From contig JAKMXF010000338.1 in the NCBI GenBank assembly GCA_024704765.1, positions 1-64,000 of the forward strand: a DNA stretch of 64,000 nt, written 5' to 3'. The translations under genes were made by a program, and so were the position numbers. Shown one piece after another: positions 47,050 through 57,037 of the stretch (its first letter is position 1; every line of letters begins with the position of its first letter). This stretch comes from Oopsacas minuta. Lineage: Eukaryota > Porifera > Hexactinellida > Lyssacinosida > Leucopsacidae. The notes beneath the pieces are model-generated. The model was not told the origin of the DNA. It saw nothing but the letters and a program-made list of their open reading frames with translations, and ran no database searches.

Positions 47050-47527
47050 CACAGGCAGAGCTTTCCTTGTCATAACCAAATAGACATTTCGTCGCTGAAT
47101 TCGACCTTCTCCCAATCCGTAGCCTTGTTATCTTTCGCCCAAGACACGCGTCTGTCCATATGCTTCTGTGTGAGGAACAGAATTAGCTTGGCAACCTTTC
47201 TGGGGTATCCCAACCTCTTGAGGTGTTGTCTCACGGTCTCCCTGGAGTACGTATTCGAACGTGTGGTGTTGAATTTGTTTGTCAATTTCCTAATAGACAT
47301 TTATCTGTTGTTTCGAGCTAGTTTGACAAGTGAAACGGTATCGTTCTTGCTGATAACTCTGCCTTTTCCGGAACCTCTCTTCCTCTCAATTGATATAGTG
47401 GCTCGGAGTTTAGAAATTGTTCGATAAACTGTGGACTTCGGATGCCTGTGCGACAAGAAACCTCCATCGCATTCGTAATACCGGACAGGTATAAGGTCCT
47501 AATCATGTCTCGGTGCATTTGCTCCAT
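47050..47527 (-). pseudogene. Tc1-like transposase, N-terminal half (interrupted)
   Basis: The start is MEQMHRDMIRTLYLSGITNA at 47527. A shifted frame continues to MSIRKLTNKFNTTRSNTYSR, QHLKRLGYPRKVAKLILFLT and EKVEFSDEMSIWL with the first catalytic Asp, next to Transib copy E. Together with 41250-41727 it forms one transposase gene. Confidence 0.82.
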
Positions 47528-47819
47528 TATTTATAGGTATTTCGATATGAAATTCAAAAGATATCAGAATAAATTTCAACGAAAATTACAAAAAATATTT
47601 AAATATGTATGCAATTTAGCTTTTACAATAGTTGGAATGAAAATTACATTGGCAGGTCAGAAAATAATTTTAAAGAGTATATGTATAGGAATGTGATATA
47701 TCTATGAATACAACGATTGGAATGGACTTTAGAACACATGGTTGGGTTATAACAAGCGAAATAACCAGATTACCAAGGTTCCCAGTTTCATCTTGTCACA
47801 CTGTAATCAATTCTTTAAT

Positions 47820-47935
47820 TTTTTAATCAGATGCAGTACATTGATGACAAGAAGCTCCTCCAGCACCATTTGACAGTCCAGCCATTTTGGTGTCAAAGAG
47901 AGAACGGACAATATCAATTTGTATATGCTCTCCTA
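47820..47935 (-). pseudogene. Transib transposase fragment (sixth copy)
   Basis: Minus-strand reading gives QIDIVRSLFDTKMAGLSNGA followed by GGASCHQCTASD. This is the C-x-x-C block found in copies A, B, D and E. No ends or further blocks are visible. Confidence 0.8.
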
Positions 47936-48453
47936 TTAGGGGGGCTGGCTAGAAAACCTTGTAGCAACCAGGCATAGAGTTCTCTCACGAATGCGCAAAT
48001 CATTGAAACTCCTGAAATCCTTGATACTTGTAACAAGCCAAATCCGCTGATGTATATGCTGTATCATGTTCAAATGTTCCTGGCGTCTTCTGACTCCCAA
48101 CATGCACCTTATCTCAGCTTCTCTGCCCATTTGTACTTTTGTTTGAACCCGACGCTATATTTGTATATTTGACAGAGTTTTGAGGGGGTCTAATACCAAG
48201 AATTGTTCAGAACGAATGGGGTGCATCAATTTGTTCAAAGAACAGTGAAATTTAAGAATGCAGAGAGATGATAGGAATGTAATAGTATGATATGTATTAT
48301 TCAGCATATCACTGTGTATGGTAACAATTGCATACAACAAAGTCAAATGGACCATTTAACTTGGGTCTGCCAGATCCTAAGACAGCCCTAGGTGAAAGTA
48401 TCCATGGTGAAATGAATGTAATTATTACATACTATTTTACAATAGAAGTTAGA
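47936..48453. other. No recognisable gene
   Basis: Small frames here have no domain signature. The sequence may be decayed Transib continuation, but no conserved block was read. Confidence 0.35.
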
Positions 48454-49088
48454 CAGGGTGACAATTTAGTTCTGTTGCATTGATTGTATAGTCGCTAATT
48501 ACTATGTTTACAGTACAACCCTAATCACTGGTCTTTTTCGTCAACCTTACTTGAGTATAGTCGAGTTACAATAACATTTGATACTGTTTAGCATCCAGTA
48601 CATTATTCTTACATCATGGTAGATGCAACGTCCAAAATCATCACTCACTATTTGTGAAGATGTTGAAATGTGAGAAAGTGAATAGAATGCTGGTGTATCG
48701 AACCACAAAACGATACAAAGAGACTAGTGGCATACCTGCCACGCTCGTTCAGGCTGACCACCCACTGCGAGATCCATCCGACTCAAGAAGGCAGTGAGAA
48801 GTCGAGTTGTGCGAAATCCCAGACGCTCGATGCGAAAAATGGCCAGGAATTGGAAATTAGCCGTGAATCGCTTAGAAAAGTCGTACATCAGGACTTGGGA
48901 CTGAAATCAGAGAATTGATCAGAAACATCAACGAAAAGGAATTTAAAGAAGCTATTAAAGCTTGTTTTAAACGAATGAACAAGTGTATTCAAGCAAAGGG
49001 ATGCTATTTCGAACAACTATCGTAAAATAAATATTGATTGATGCTTTTTGGTACTTAGGCTCAAAAGTTATTGGGTACCCTTCGTACT
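48454..49088 (+). mobile_element. Tc1 5' end joined to a mariner 3' end (deletion or rearrangement)
   Basis: A Tc1-type end, CAGGGTGACAATTTAGTTCT, starts at 48454. It is followed by N-terminal helix-turn-helix coding with VYRTTKRYKETSG and LEISRESLRKVVHQDLGLKS. Immediately after 48917 the plus strand reads EFKEAIKACFKRMNKCIQAK and GCYFEQLS, a mariner-type C-terminus. A mariner-like end (AAAGTTATTGGGTACCC) follows near 49085. No catalytic core is present. Confidence 0.65.
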
Positions 49089-49350
49089 ATAAATAGAAGT
49101 ATTTAGAACTAGCTCTTTCTTACAGCTAAATGTAATGAATATGATTAGTTATCTCACAACATATACTGAATTTCTGTCTTGAGGGCGTTAATTATAGAAA
49201 GATTTGACTGTTAATATTCTATTTATGGATTATACGGTTGTTTTGTTTTCTATATGATTGTTTATACCTGCGCAGCTTAGCTAGCATACAACAGTTTTGT
49301 TTCTTTTTGTATATTTAGTTCAGTTGCTCATTTCCAGGACATCCAACTTA

Positions 49351-50125
49351 CAGGGTGACAATAAAGTTCTGTTACATTCGAATTTGCGAACGACTCCGAA
49401 ACTATACAATAGATATCGTTCAAATTTCTCTTGAATATAGTTATATAGACCGAATCATTCTACAAAATATTATTTAATATAGCCACCCTTATTCTGAACA
49501 ACGGAATGTATTCGTGTCCTAAATTTTAGGACTGCAGCTCGCAGGTCTTCTTATGGCATGTTATTCCATGCTCTGGTTAATGCGTTCAGTAGCGACGCCA
49601 AACTTTTATGGGGTTTAGCACAAGCCCTCTTCTCTAAATTACCCCATACAAAATAATCCAGCGGATTGAGGTACGGGCTGGAAGGTGGCCATTCCCTCTT
49701 TGACTAAAACTTGATATTTTGCCCCCTGAGCCAGGACTGAGTCGCATTTGAGGCATGCGCTGGAGCAGAGTCCTGTTGAAATGTCCATTCCTGGTTTTTG
49801 AATAGATGACGAACTGCATCTTTGTCTTCCAGCTCGAGTATTAGCTTCTTGTCCGTTTCTGAGTTTATTTTTACTCCTTTCGAGATAAAATCAGATGTCT
49901 TCGAATTGGCCGTGACTCCTGCCCAGACCATAACAGATTGAGGTTTCTGGACTCGATCAACAAATTTAACCTTTTCAGGGATGTCTTTAGCGGTAGTAGA
50001 TAAAATCCTGCATTTTGACGGTTCGTGGCATCCTCTACTGAGAAGAGCTTTTCATCGGAAATAGAATTTTCTCAAAATCTTGGGTTCCGAGCCGCCAGAG
50101 GAGCCCCATGTATCTTTTGAGTCTC
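49351..50125 (-). mobile_element. DD37D-like element, truncated
   Basis: Left end CAGGGTGACAATAAAGTTCT at 49351 after TA. The minus-strand transposase includes DEKLFSVEDATNRQNA (about 50045), MVWAGVTANSKTSDFISKGV (49931), FQQDSAPAHASNATQSWL with the second Asp, SPYLNPLDYFVW with the third Asp in a shifted frame, and the end VVQNKGGYIK. The N-terminal part and right end are missing, apparently cut where mariner sequence begins at about 50126. Confidence 0.82.
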
Positions 50126-50690
50126 TTTTACGATTTGATAGTGTCAGATGCTCTGCTGTCTTTCTTTTGGGAGAGCCCCCTTAAGTTCAGAATTCGATGA
50201 AAAGTTTCTGCCTTTGAGGTATTATTTATTCTAGGAAAGAACAAGAAGTCGCAGGGTACTAGATCTGGATTATAAGGGGGGTGCCAAAATATGTAGTCCT
50301 GATTCTTCAATGAAATGTCTTGTCATTTTTGATGTTTGAGAACAGGCATTATCGTGGTGCAAAAAGGTTCCCCTTAATATTGTGCCAAGATACTGTAAAT
50401 TTATTGCTTTTATGAGTAGAGGCAAGCAACTCTCTGTATACCAGGTTGAATTAATTGTCTTACCAGGTTCAAGAGGTACAACAGTTTTGCATGCATTAGT
50501 TTCTTGATGTACTAAGTTCTGCGAACCTTTGTTGGGGGGACTTTCTCCAATTTCACATCATTGACGGGTCTGCTGCTTTGTTTCTGGATCATAGTGATAG
50601 ATCCATGTTTCATCACCAGTTATTATCTTAGAAACATCTCTACTGTTGCCATTGTTGAATTGTTTAACACAGCATGAACTGAGTATATAT
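50126..50690 (-). pseudogene. mariner transposase, middle and C-terminal fragment
   Basis: Reading from the satellite edge downward: CCVKQFNNGNSRDVSK, IITGDETWIYHYDPETKQQ with the first Asp, KLMHAKLLYLL-like decayed sequence, then HPPYNPDLVPCDFLFFPRIN with the third Asp. The second Asp is in HHDNACSQTS-like sequence. The coding sequence starts abruptly at the border of the satellite array (about 50690) and ends at the truncated DD37D element. Confidence 0.82.
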
Positions 50691-50702
50691 TTTCATAAGA
50701 AT

Positions 50703-51550
50703 TGACTTAGTGGGGTCAAAATTGACCCCAGATTGACCATTAATTAATTGACGAAGTGGGGTCAGAATTGACCCCACTATTATCATAGTGACGAAGTGGG
50801 GTCAGAATTGACCCCAACTATTATCATAGTGACGAAGTGGGGTCAGAATTGACCCCAACCATTATCGTATTGACGAAGTGGGGTCAGAATTGACCCCAAC
50901 CATTATCGTATTGACGAAGTGGGGTCAGAATTGACCCCAACCATTGTCATATTGACGAAGTGAGGTCAGAATTGACCCCAACCATTGTCATATTGACGAA
51001 GTGGGGTCAGAATTGACCCCAACCATAATCATATTGACGAAGTGGGGTCAGAATTGACCCCAACTATTATCATAGTGACGAAGTGGGGTCAGAATTGACC
51101 CCAACCATTATCGTATTGACGAAGTGGGGTCAGAATTGACCCCAACCATTATCATAGTGACGAAGTGGGGTCAGAATTGACCCCACTATTATCATAGTGA
51201 CGAAGTGGGGTCAGAATTGACCCCAACTATTATCATAGTGACGAAGTGGGGTCAGAATTGACCCCAACCATTATCGTATTGACGAAGTGGGGTCAGAATT
51301 GACCCCAACCATAATCGTATTGACGAAGTGGGGTCAGAATTGACCCCAACTATTATCGTATTGACGAAGTGGGGTCAGAATTGACCCCAACCATTATCGT
51401 ATTGACAAAGTGGGGTCAGAATTGACCCCAACCATTATCCTATTGACGAAGTGGGGTCAGAATTGACCCCAACCATTATCCTATTGACAAAGTGGGGTCA
51501 GAATTGACCCCAACCATTATCCTATTGACTAAGTGGGGTCACAATTGTCA
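50703..51550. repeat. 41-bp palindromic satellite array 1 (about 20 units)
   Basis: The unit starts GACGAAGTGGGGTCAGAATT and continues GACCCCAACCATTATCGTATT. Each unit contains the inverted repeat TGGGGTCA-GAAT-TGACCCCA. The palindrome is almost invariant, while the A/T-rich spacer varies (CCATTATCGTATT, CTATTATCATAGT and others). The edges are more diverged. The same array recurs at 63036-63885 in the same orientation. Confidence 0.97.
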
Positions 51551-52100
51551 TTGTAAGTTATACAATGTGAATTACATCAAATTATTTTACACCTATAAAT
51601 ATCTTCCAATTTATAAAATGTCTATTGGTTGTCTTTAATCCATTGGCCTACATAATGATGACTTCTGCAACATTGGGTGACGATGATGTATCAAAAGATC
51701 CCAATTACTGAATTGTATTTTGAAATTTCGTACATAGGTTCCTTGTTAGTCATGGATGTGCTTTTCGTAGTTGAACAAGTTGTCCGATACATTGTGTGGA
51801 TATGGTAGCACACAAGCGATGTTTTTCGGATACGTGATACTTTTAGCAGCACTTACAATGAATGAAATGTTCATTGGATGGATTTCTATCCATTGATCCA
51901 TATTATGATGACGTCAGCATAATTAGGTGACGATGACATCAAAAATTTCAAAATATTCACAAAAAATATTATTACTACCCGTTACGCCAGGAAATATCAA
52001 TGGAGGTGCTTTAAGAACGCCCAAAATATAGTGCCTCATTGACATTACCTGTCAGCACAGGTGGTAATGTATATTTTTCCTGTGCTGATTACTTGTAGTA
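51551..52100. other. No gene; two diverged direct repeat copies
   Basis: Segments near 51624-51700 and 51871-51940 are about 70% alike (CATAATGATGACTTCTGC versus TATTATGATGACGTCAGC, each followed by GGTGACGATGA). No coding sequence is seen. Confidence 0.5.
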
Positions 52101-52759
52101 GGCCTGTCATTGGAAAATTGGTCTGCGAAAAAATTGGTCCTAACTGAAAATCTGGTTGATCTGTCACGAATTATTCGGACCGTGTAGAATTTGGTTGTTT
52201 AAAATATTCAACCATTTCTAGTTCTGAGTACCAAATGATATCTCTCTGACAAAATACGGAGGTTTTCTAACCCGGATTGTTGCATTTATTTTGCTGTTAG
52301 TTATTGATAAAGATTTTCAAAATAGCAAACTAGTTGATGGATTTTTCTTAGCAACCTAGGTTGCTACCATGGTAGATCATGGTGATTATCAACAAGACAA
52401 CAACTTAGGTTGCTCGAGTTTTTTAGGGACCGATGCCAGTCTTCTGCTTGAGGGTTCCTATGTAGCAACCTAGGTTTGCTTAGAAAACCCCAACACATCT
52501 GTATTTTGTCAGAAAGATATCATTTACTACCCAGAACCTGAAATGGTTGAAAATATTTTAGACCGGCCGGGCCAAATATATCTGGAATACTCGCTCCTGC
52601 CGGACCAAATTCTACACGGACCGACTATTTCGCGACAGGCCCTACAATGGACCAATATTCCATGGAAAATTGGTCCGCTCTATGACTAAAATTTTCAGCA
52701 ACGGACCAATATTCCATGAAAAAATTGATCCCTCGGACCAAGATTTTCGTGACAAGCCC
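52101..52759. repeat. Foldback (long inverted repeat) element
   Basis: The two halves are inverted copies: 52201-52256 pairs with 52501-52556 (for example AAATGATATCTCTCTGACAA inverted at 52503-52525). Outer parts share GGCCTGTCA and inverted GGGCTTGTCA with nearby TTGGTC. Near the centre is a perfect 16-bp palindrome, AGCAACCTAGGTTGCT (52350-52365). No coding sequence. This is probably a non-autonomous foldback MITE. No clear duplication of the target was found. Confidence 0.7.
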
Positions 52760-52816
52760 AGTACTAATGATTGCCCTTATTATTTTTAATGCTGAGCCGA
52801 TTATTTGTAGTAGGCC

Positions 52817-53344
52817 CAGTTCAATCAGCCCTCACCGTTCGCGCTTTCGACTATTCGCAAATAATATTTTGCGGCATATTTAGCCGTTCGCGACACATTC
52901 CCTCGACTATTCGCGGTTTTTGAGCAATAATTTTGGTTATATGTCTCAGTGATAACCAAAACTTTGATATTGAACCTTACTATTTAAGTATTTCTAATTT
53001 CCAAATGATCTGGGTATTATTTGGTGATTCTATGAAAATTGGTAATAATTTAACATTTTCTAAACTAGAACCATGTATTTCTACCATTCATTGGTGAAAA
53101 TTGTTAAGTGATCATTTTCTTGCATAGCATTTGCTATCACCTTGTTTGCCAAGTGGGAATTGCTCGATCTTCTTCCATTCCTGACTTACACTTCAAGTTT
53201 TTTGGCAAATATTAACTTTTTGTATGTGTTGTCCCCGAATCGAGGAACCTAACCTCCTTTTTCCACTTGACATTTAGTCTCGCTGTTCGCGGATTGCCAT
53301 TCACGGTGAATCTCATGAACGTAACCCGCGCGAACGGAGAGGGA
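52817..53344. mobile_element. Probable pogo/Tigger-like MITE
   Basis: CCCTCACCGTTCGCGC (from about 52829) is matched by an inverted CCCTCTCCGTTCGCGC (ending about 53346). Further GTTCGCGG-type motifs lie between (52890, 52915, 53285). Such repeated subterminal motifs are typical of pogo-derived MITEs. No coding sequence and no certain TA duplication. Confidence 0.45.
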
Positions 53345-53949
53345 TACCGCTATACGTATTATGTATACTCAAAGTTACACTTGGGCCGAAATTTTAACAA
53401 ATGCTGCCCTAAGCATCCCGCAAAAAATTACGATCTGTATTAACCTCAAAATTTTCCTATCCTATAAAATGTTTGTATTGACAAAGCCGATAAGTGTTTT
53501 AGTCAACTAATTTCAATGTATGAACTAAATTAATTAAGTTTAGCAGACTCCACCTCGATGAGCAGCAAAAATAAATTCTAATCCTGATACGTATTTGGGC
53601 AGAAGAAGAGAGTTATATGTATTGTGTGTGCCTGTTGCGGGCCGATAAATAAAACTTGGTCCGCACGTGCGGGCTGCCCGCGGGCCAGACCACCTCGCGT
53701 GCAACTTTGTGTATCCAACAGTCGCGCTTTAATAGTCCTAGCCGAAACGCCGCCCTCGTGCGGCTTATTCTACTAGTTCCTGCGGAAAGCTTTATGGGGC
53801 CTTCAGCCTCCACAGATCCGATTGAGAATTTGCGGATTATGTGTAGGAAGAATTAATTGGCCAATGATTTGTGTGGAAGAGGTGGTGAAAATTCACATAT
53901 GTTCTCTTAAAATACTTATATCTCTTCGATGCTTCGTATTTGAAGGGGT
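53345..53949. other. No recognised gene; GC-rich patch at 53613-53830
   Basis: The patch contains CpG-rich sequence (GTCCGCACGTGCGGGCTGCC and surroundings) unlike the AT-rich neighbourhood. Frames open on both strands there (53613-53813, 53656-53856), but neither shows a domain. Confidence 0.35.
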
Positions 53950-54590
53950 GGATCAACACTTATTTTCACTGTACTTAAAGCTGAATAACTTTAAGAATGC
54001 GTATGTCAGAAATGATTCCATAGATTTGCACAAACGACTTTTAATGAGTTCAGTGTTCAAACTATCCTATTTGAGCTTAATTTGGCAGATTGGTGATTAA
54101 TTGTATGTTAGTAGATCGAGTTAGGAACTTATTGAATAATAAATTACATTGTGAATTCCAGTGGGTTTGTAAAAGGGCTATTCTGGTCCCAAGGAATGAT
54201 AAAGTGGAAGCGATCAACTTATATTTTATTCAAAAAATTAGCAGGTACGAAATCATCTACATATCCATTGATACAGTTGTTGAGCTGGATACTGCAGTTC
54301 TATATCCAACTGAGTTTCTTAACTCATTACAACCACCAGGACTCCCACCACATAACTTGATTCAGTTGGAGCGAGAATCATACTTTTAAGACTTAGATTT
54401 ACCCAACTATGTAATAGAAGTTGCCTTGCAATCAAATCCATCCTGCCTCATGTACTTGACTAACTGGACCGGGATTTGGAGAAGATTTGTTCATCCCAAG
54501 AATTCCACTCCTTCCAGTAGACATGCCATTCGAATTCAAAAGACTCCAATTCCATTGAATACATATTAAAAGTGGAGTTGGTATGTATGC
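53950..54590 (+). pseudogene. Helitron helicase (Pif1-like) fragment
   Basis: Plus-strand frames read LKLNNFKNAYVRNDSIDL, then CKRAILVPRNDKVEAINLYF, VELDTAVLYPTEFLNSLQPP and GLPPHNLIQL, followed by shifted FVHPKNSTPSSRHAIR. The order A-I-L-x-P-x-N-x-x-V-x-x-I-N, Y-P-T-E-F-L-N-S-L and G-L-P-P-H-x-L is characteristic of the C-terminal helicase part of animal Helitrons. Stops break it. No Helitron 3' hairpin with CTRR was identified. Confidence 0.75.
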
Positions 54591-55583
54591 AATGGCAATG
54601 AGTAAACGGTATGCAGAACTAAGTTACGCAATCAGTTGGTGCAACATTACCAAATTCTGTACCATTACGTATAGGTAGAATTTAATTGGCCAATAATAAA
54701 AAAACAAATTTATTGTATTGATTCGTATGGAAGAGGTGTTGAAAAAATCACATATCGTTTGTAAAAATAAAAATTTCTCTTAAATATTCCTTAATTGAAA
54801 TGGTGGACTAACATTTGTGTGACACACAAAATTTGGTTCAGATCGCTTCAGGCATCTCGACAGATGTGGCAATATTTTGAAATTCGGCTAAATTATACAG
54901 TGGAACCTCGCTAAGCGGGGAATTTTTTATAGTTGAAATAGAATATTAAGCTCTATTTTTTCGATTTTGGAAGTTAGTGATGGGCCCAAAACATTCTCAC
55001 CATCTTGTAGTGCAATATTTAAAGTTCGCTTTGCACTTTTATAAGTTGAAATCATTCTGATTTGTACAAAACCTCACGATTTGATAGAAACAATGTGAAA
55101 AGTGGTATTGGAATGGCTTAGAATCCATTGAGGATAGTATAAATACACTAAAATACAGCTAAGTACCTCTTTCTACCAATTTTTACAACAGATGCTAAGC
55201 GGGGAATATTTTGTAGGCGAAGTTCAACAGTACTCACAAAAAAGTATATTAATCACATACTCTCGATACTATGATGCTCGGAATCAGCATACTCGATTAC
55301 CCCAGGATAGTTTTATGTATATGTTATAGACCAAATGCGTTTCGACGCGAAACCAGTAAAATATAAAAAAGATTTAATTGCTCACTAAAATTGGCAAACA
55401 TGTATAAAAAGTAAATGATATAGAATAGGGCAAAAATTGTTAAGTGTATCTGTTGTCAATAATGTTCTACACGCTTATCCGATGTGAAATAACATGATAA
55501 AAATTTAACTCAGGGTAAATATAAGTTGAATAGATTAGTATAGCTTGATAATTATATAATTGGACGAAACTGCAGCAAATGAA
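54591..55583. other. No gene; pogo-like terminal repeat at 54898
   Basis: CAGTGGAACCTCGCTAAGCG begins at 54898 after TA. GCTAAGCGGGGAAT recurs at about 55195. A possible inverted partner (CAGTTGAACCTCCAGAAGTG) ends at 59071. These look like ends of pogo/Tigger MITEs; which end pairs with which is unresolved. Confidence 0.45.
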
Positions 55584-57037
55584 TTAAGATGAACCAAAAA
55601 ATGATATATCCTCTTGGCATCTTTCACAAAATGTGAGAACTTTGGAATGTATTTCACATATGTGTTTCTGACAATTCGAACATACGGAACGTCGTTTCAT
55701 GTCTCTTCCCCTTTCGCACAAGTAACAACGACCCCTTTTCGAAGGAACAATACTTGAAACTTGATGTTCAACTGGTAAAGTAGAAGATTGAGCAATAGAT
55801 TGAATTTGGGTCTTTAAATGCTTATGGTAGTATTGAAATGAAGTTGATGACTGACGACTGATTATGGATGGAAGTACTAGAACACTTCCAAGTAAATATA
55901 AGAACTGTCGTCTATCCTTCTTTTGTACAATGTCTTCATTCGGGTGCTTCAGGCAGTACAAAATCCATGATGATAAAGCAACTTCGCCGATTAAATCAAA
56001 AAACAATACACAAGGCCATCTACGGATAATCCGATGAGATCTAAATTCTTTAATCATTTGGTTGTTCTTATCGACGCCACATTTAAACTTATTGTAGTCA
56101 AAAATAGCTGAGGGTTTACATTTAGGGTTTTTGGTATTAGGAATCTGCTCATTGCGGTGTATATTTGATAAAATAAGAACGTTCTTAGTCTTTTTAGCCA
56201 TGTAAGAGATTAATGTATTATATCCTTGTTGTGTGTATAAAAATCTGGAAGAATGTATTGATACTCCCTTGGTATCTTTCATTTCTTTTGGAATTTCTCT
56301 TCGATTCTTCCGCAACATCCCCATGTAATATGTTTTATATTTGGTAAGAAGTTGATCCGATAACATTTTTGAAGTAAAGAAATTATCGCCTGCTACAAAA
56401 TGTCCAGGGCCTAAGCTCGAGCACAACCTAAGAACAATATCATTTGGCTTATTAGCAATATAAGACTTGCTTCCTGTGTATGCCTCCATCGCACAAGGAA
56501 AATACGTTTTAGCATCAGCAAGAATAAATATCTTAATGCCGTACTTGTCAGGCTTGGCTGGCATAAATTGCAGTATAGGGCATCTCCCACGATAACCTGT
56601 CATGTGCTCATCCACTGTTAACCACTTACCCGGAGTGTAAGTTTTGGAAAGAGTAGTGTTTATAGAATCAAATACAAAACGAATCGGTGCTAGTTTATCT
56701 TGAAGGGTTCTTTCCAATCTTGTAGATGCATCATCAAAGCGCAAAAAACGCAAAATAACCTTAAACCTATCACGTGGCATCGAACATTTGATAATTGGTC
56801 TACAAAGATTTGGATCATCGGAATACAGATTGGAAATCTTTTCCTTAGAAGAACGAAAGACGCCAAATAAAATCATCATACCAAGAAAGGTATATAATTC
56901 TTCTAGTGTGATTGCGTATAAGTACTTTTTCTGTGGATTAGGAACTTGATTCAATGACAAATGTGATTCCAATTTGTTGTTCGTCTGAGATAAAATGTAT
57001 GAGCATAATTCATGTGTGAAGAACAACTTGAAAAAAT
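55584..57037 (-). CDS. piggyBac transposase, exon 2 (residues about 123-606)
   Basis: This exon follows acceptor TTTTAG (57038) and runs open to the stop: DFFKLFFTHELCSYILSQTN. The catalytic DDD is intact: Asp in KWLTVDEHMTGY, AGDNFFTSKML and KFKCGVDKNNQM, at about residues 265, 340 and 445 of the spliced protein. These are close to 268, 346 and 447 of the cabbage looper enzyme. The C-terminus has the cysteine-rich domain (RGRCYLCERG, RSVCSNCQKHICEIHS, LTFCERCQED). The enzyme cuts and inserts DNA at TTAA. There are no stops or shifts. I found no convincing TTAA-flanked terminal repeats, so this may be an active transposon or a domesticated gene. Confidence 0.93.

Larger units (their letters stand above)
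41119..47803 (-). mobile_element. Tc1-like element (CAGTGTGTCA family), split by Transib copy E
   Basis: Left end CAGTGTGTCACGGTGAAATT at 41119 after TA; right end, inverted, CAGTGTGACAAGATGAAACT, ending at 47803 before TA. The halves (41119-41727 and 47050-47803) give about 1.36 kb in total. Confidence 0.9.

Noticed and set aside
50703-51550. CRISPR-like regular repeats
   Set aside because: Units are contiguous 41-mers with only slightly varied spacer, no unique spacers, no cas genes, and a eukaryotic setting. It is a satellite.
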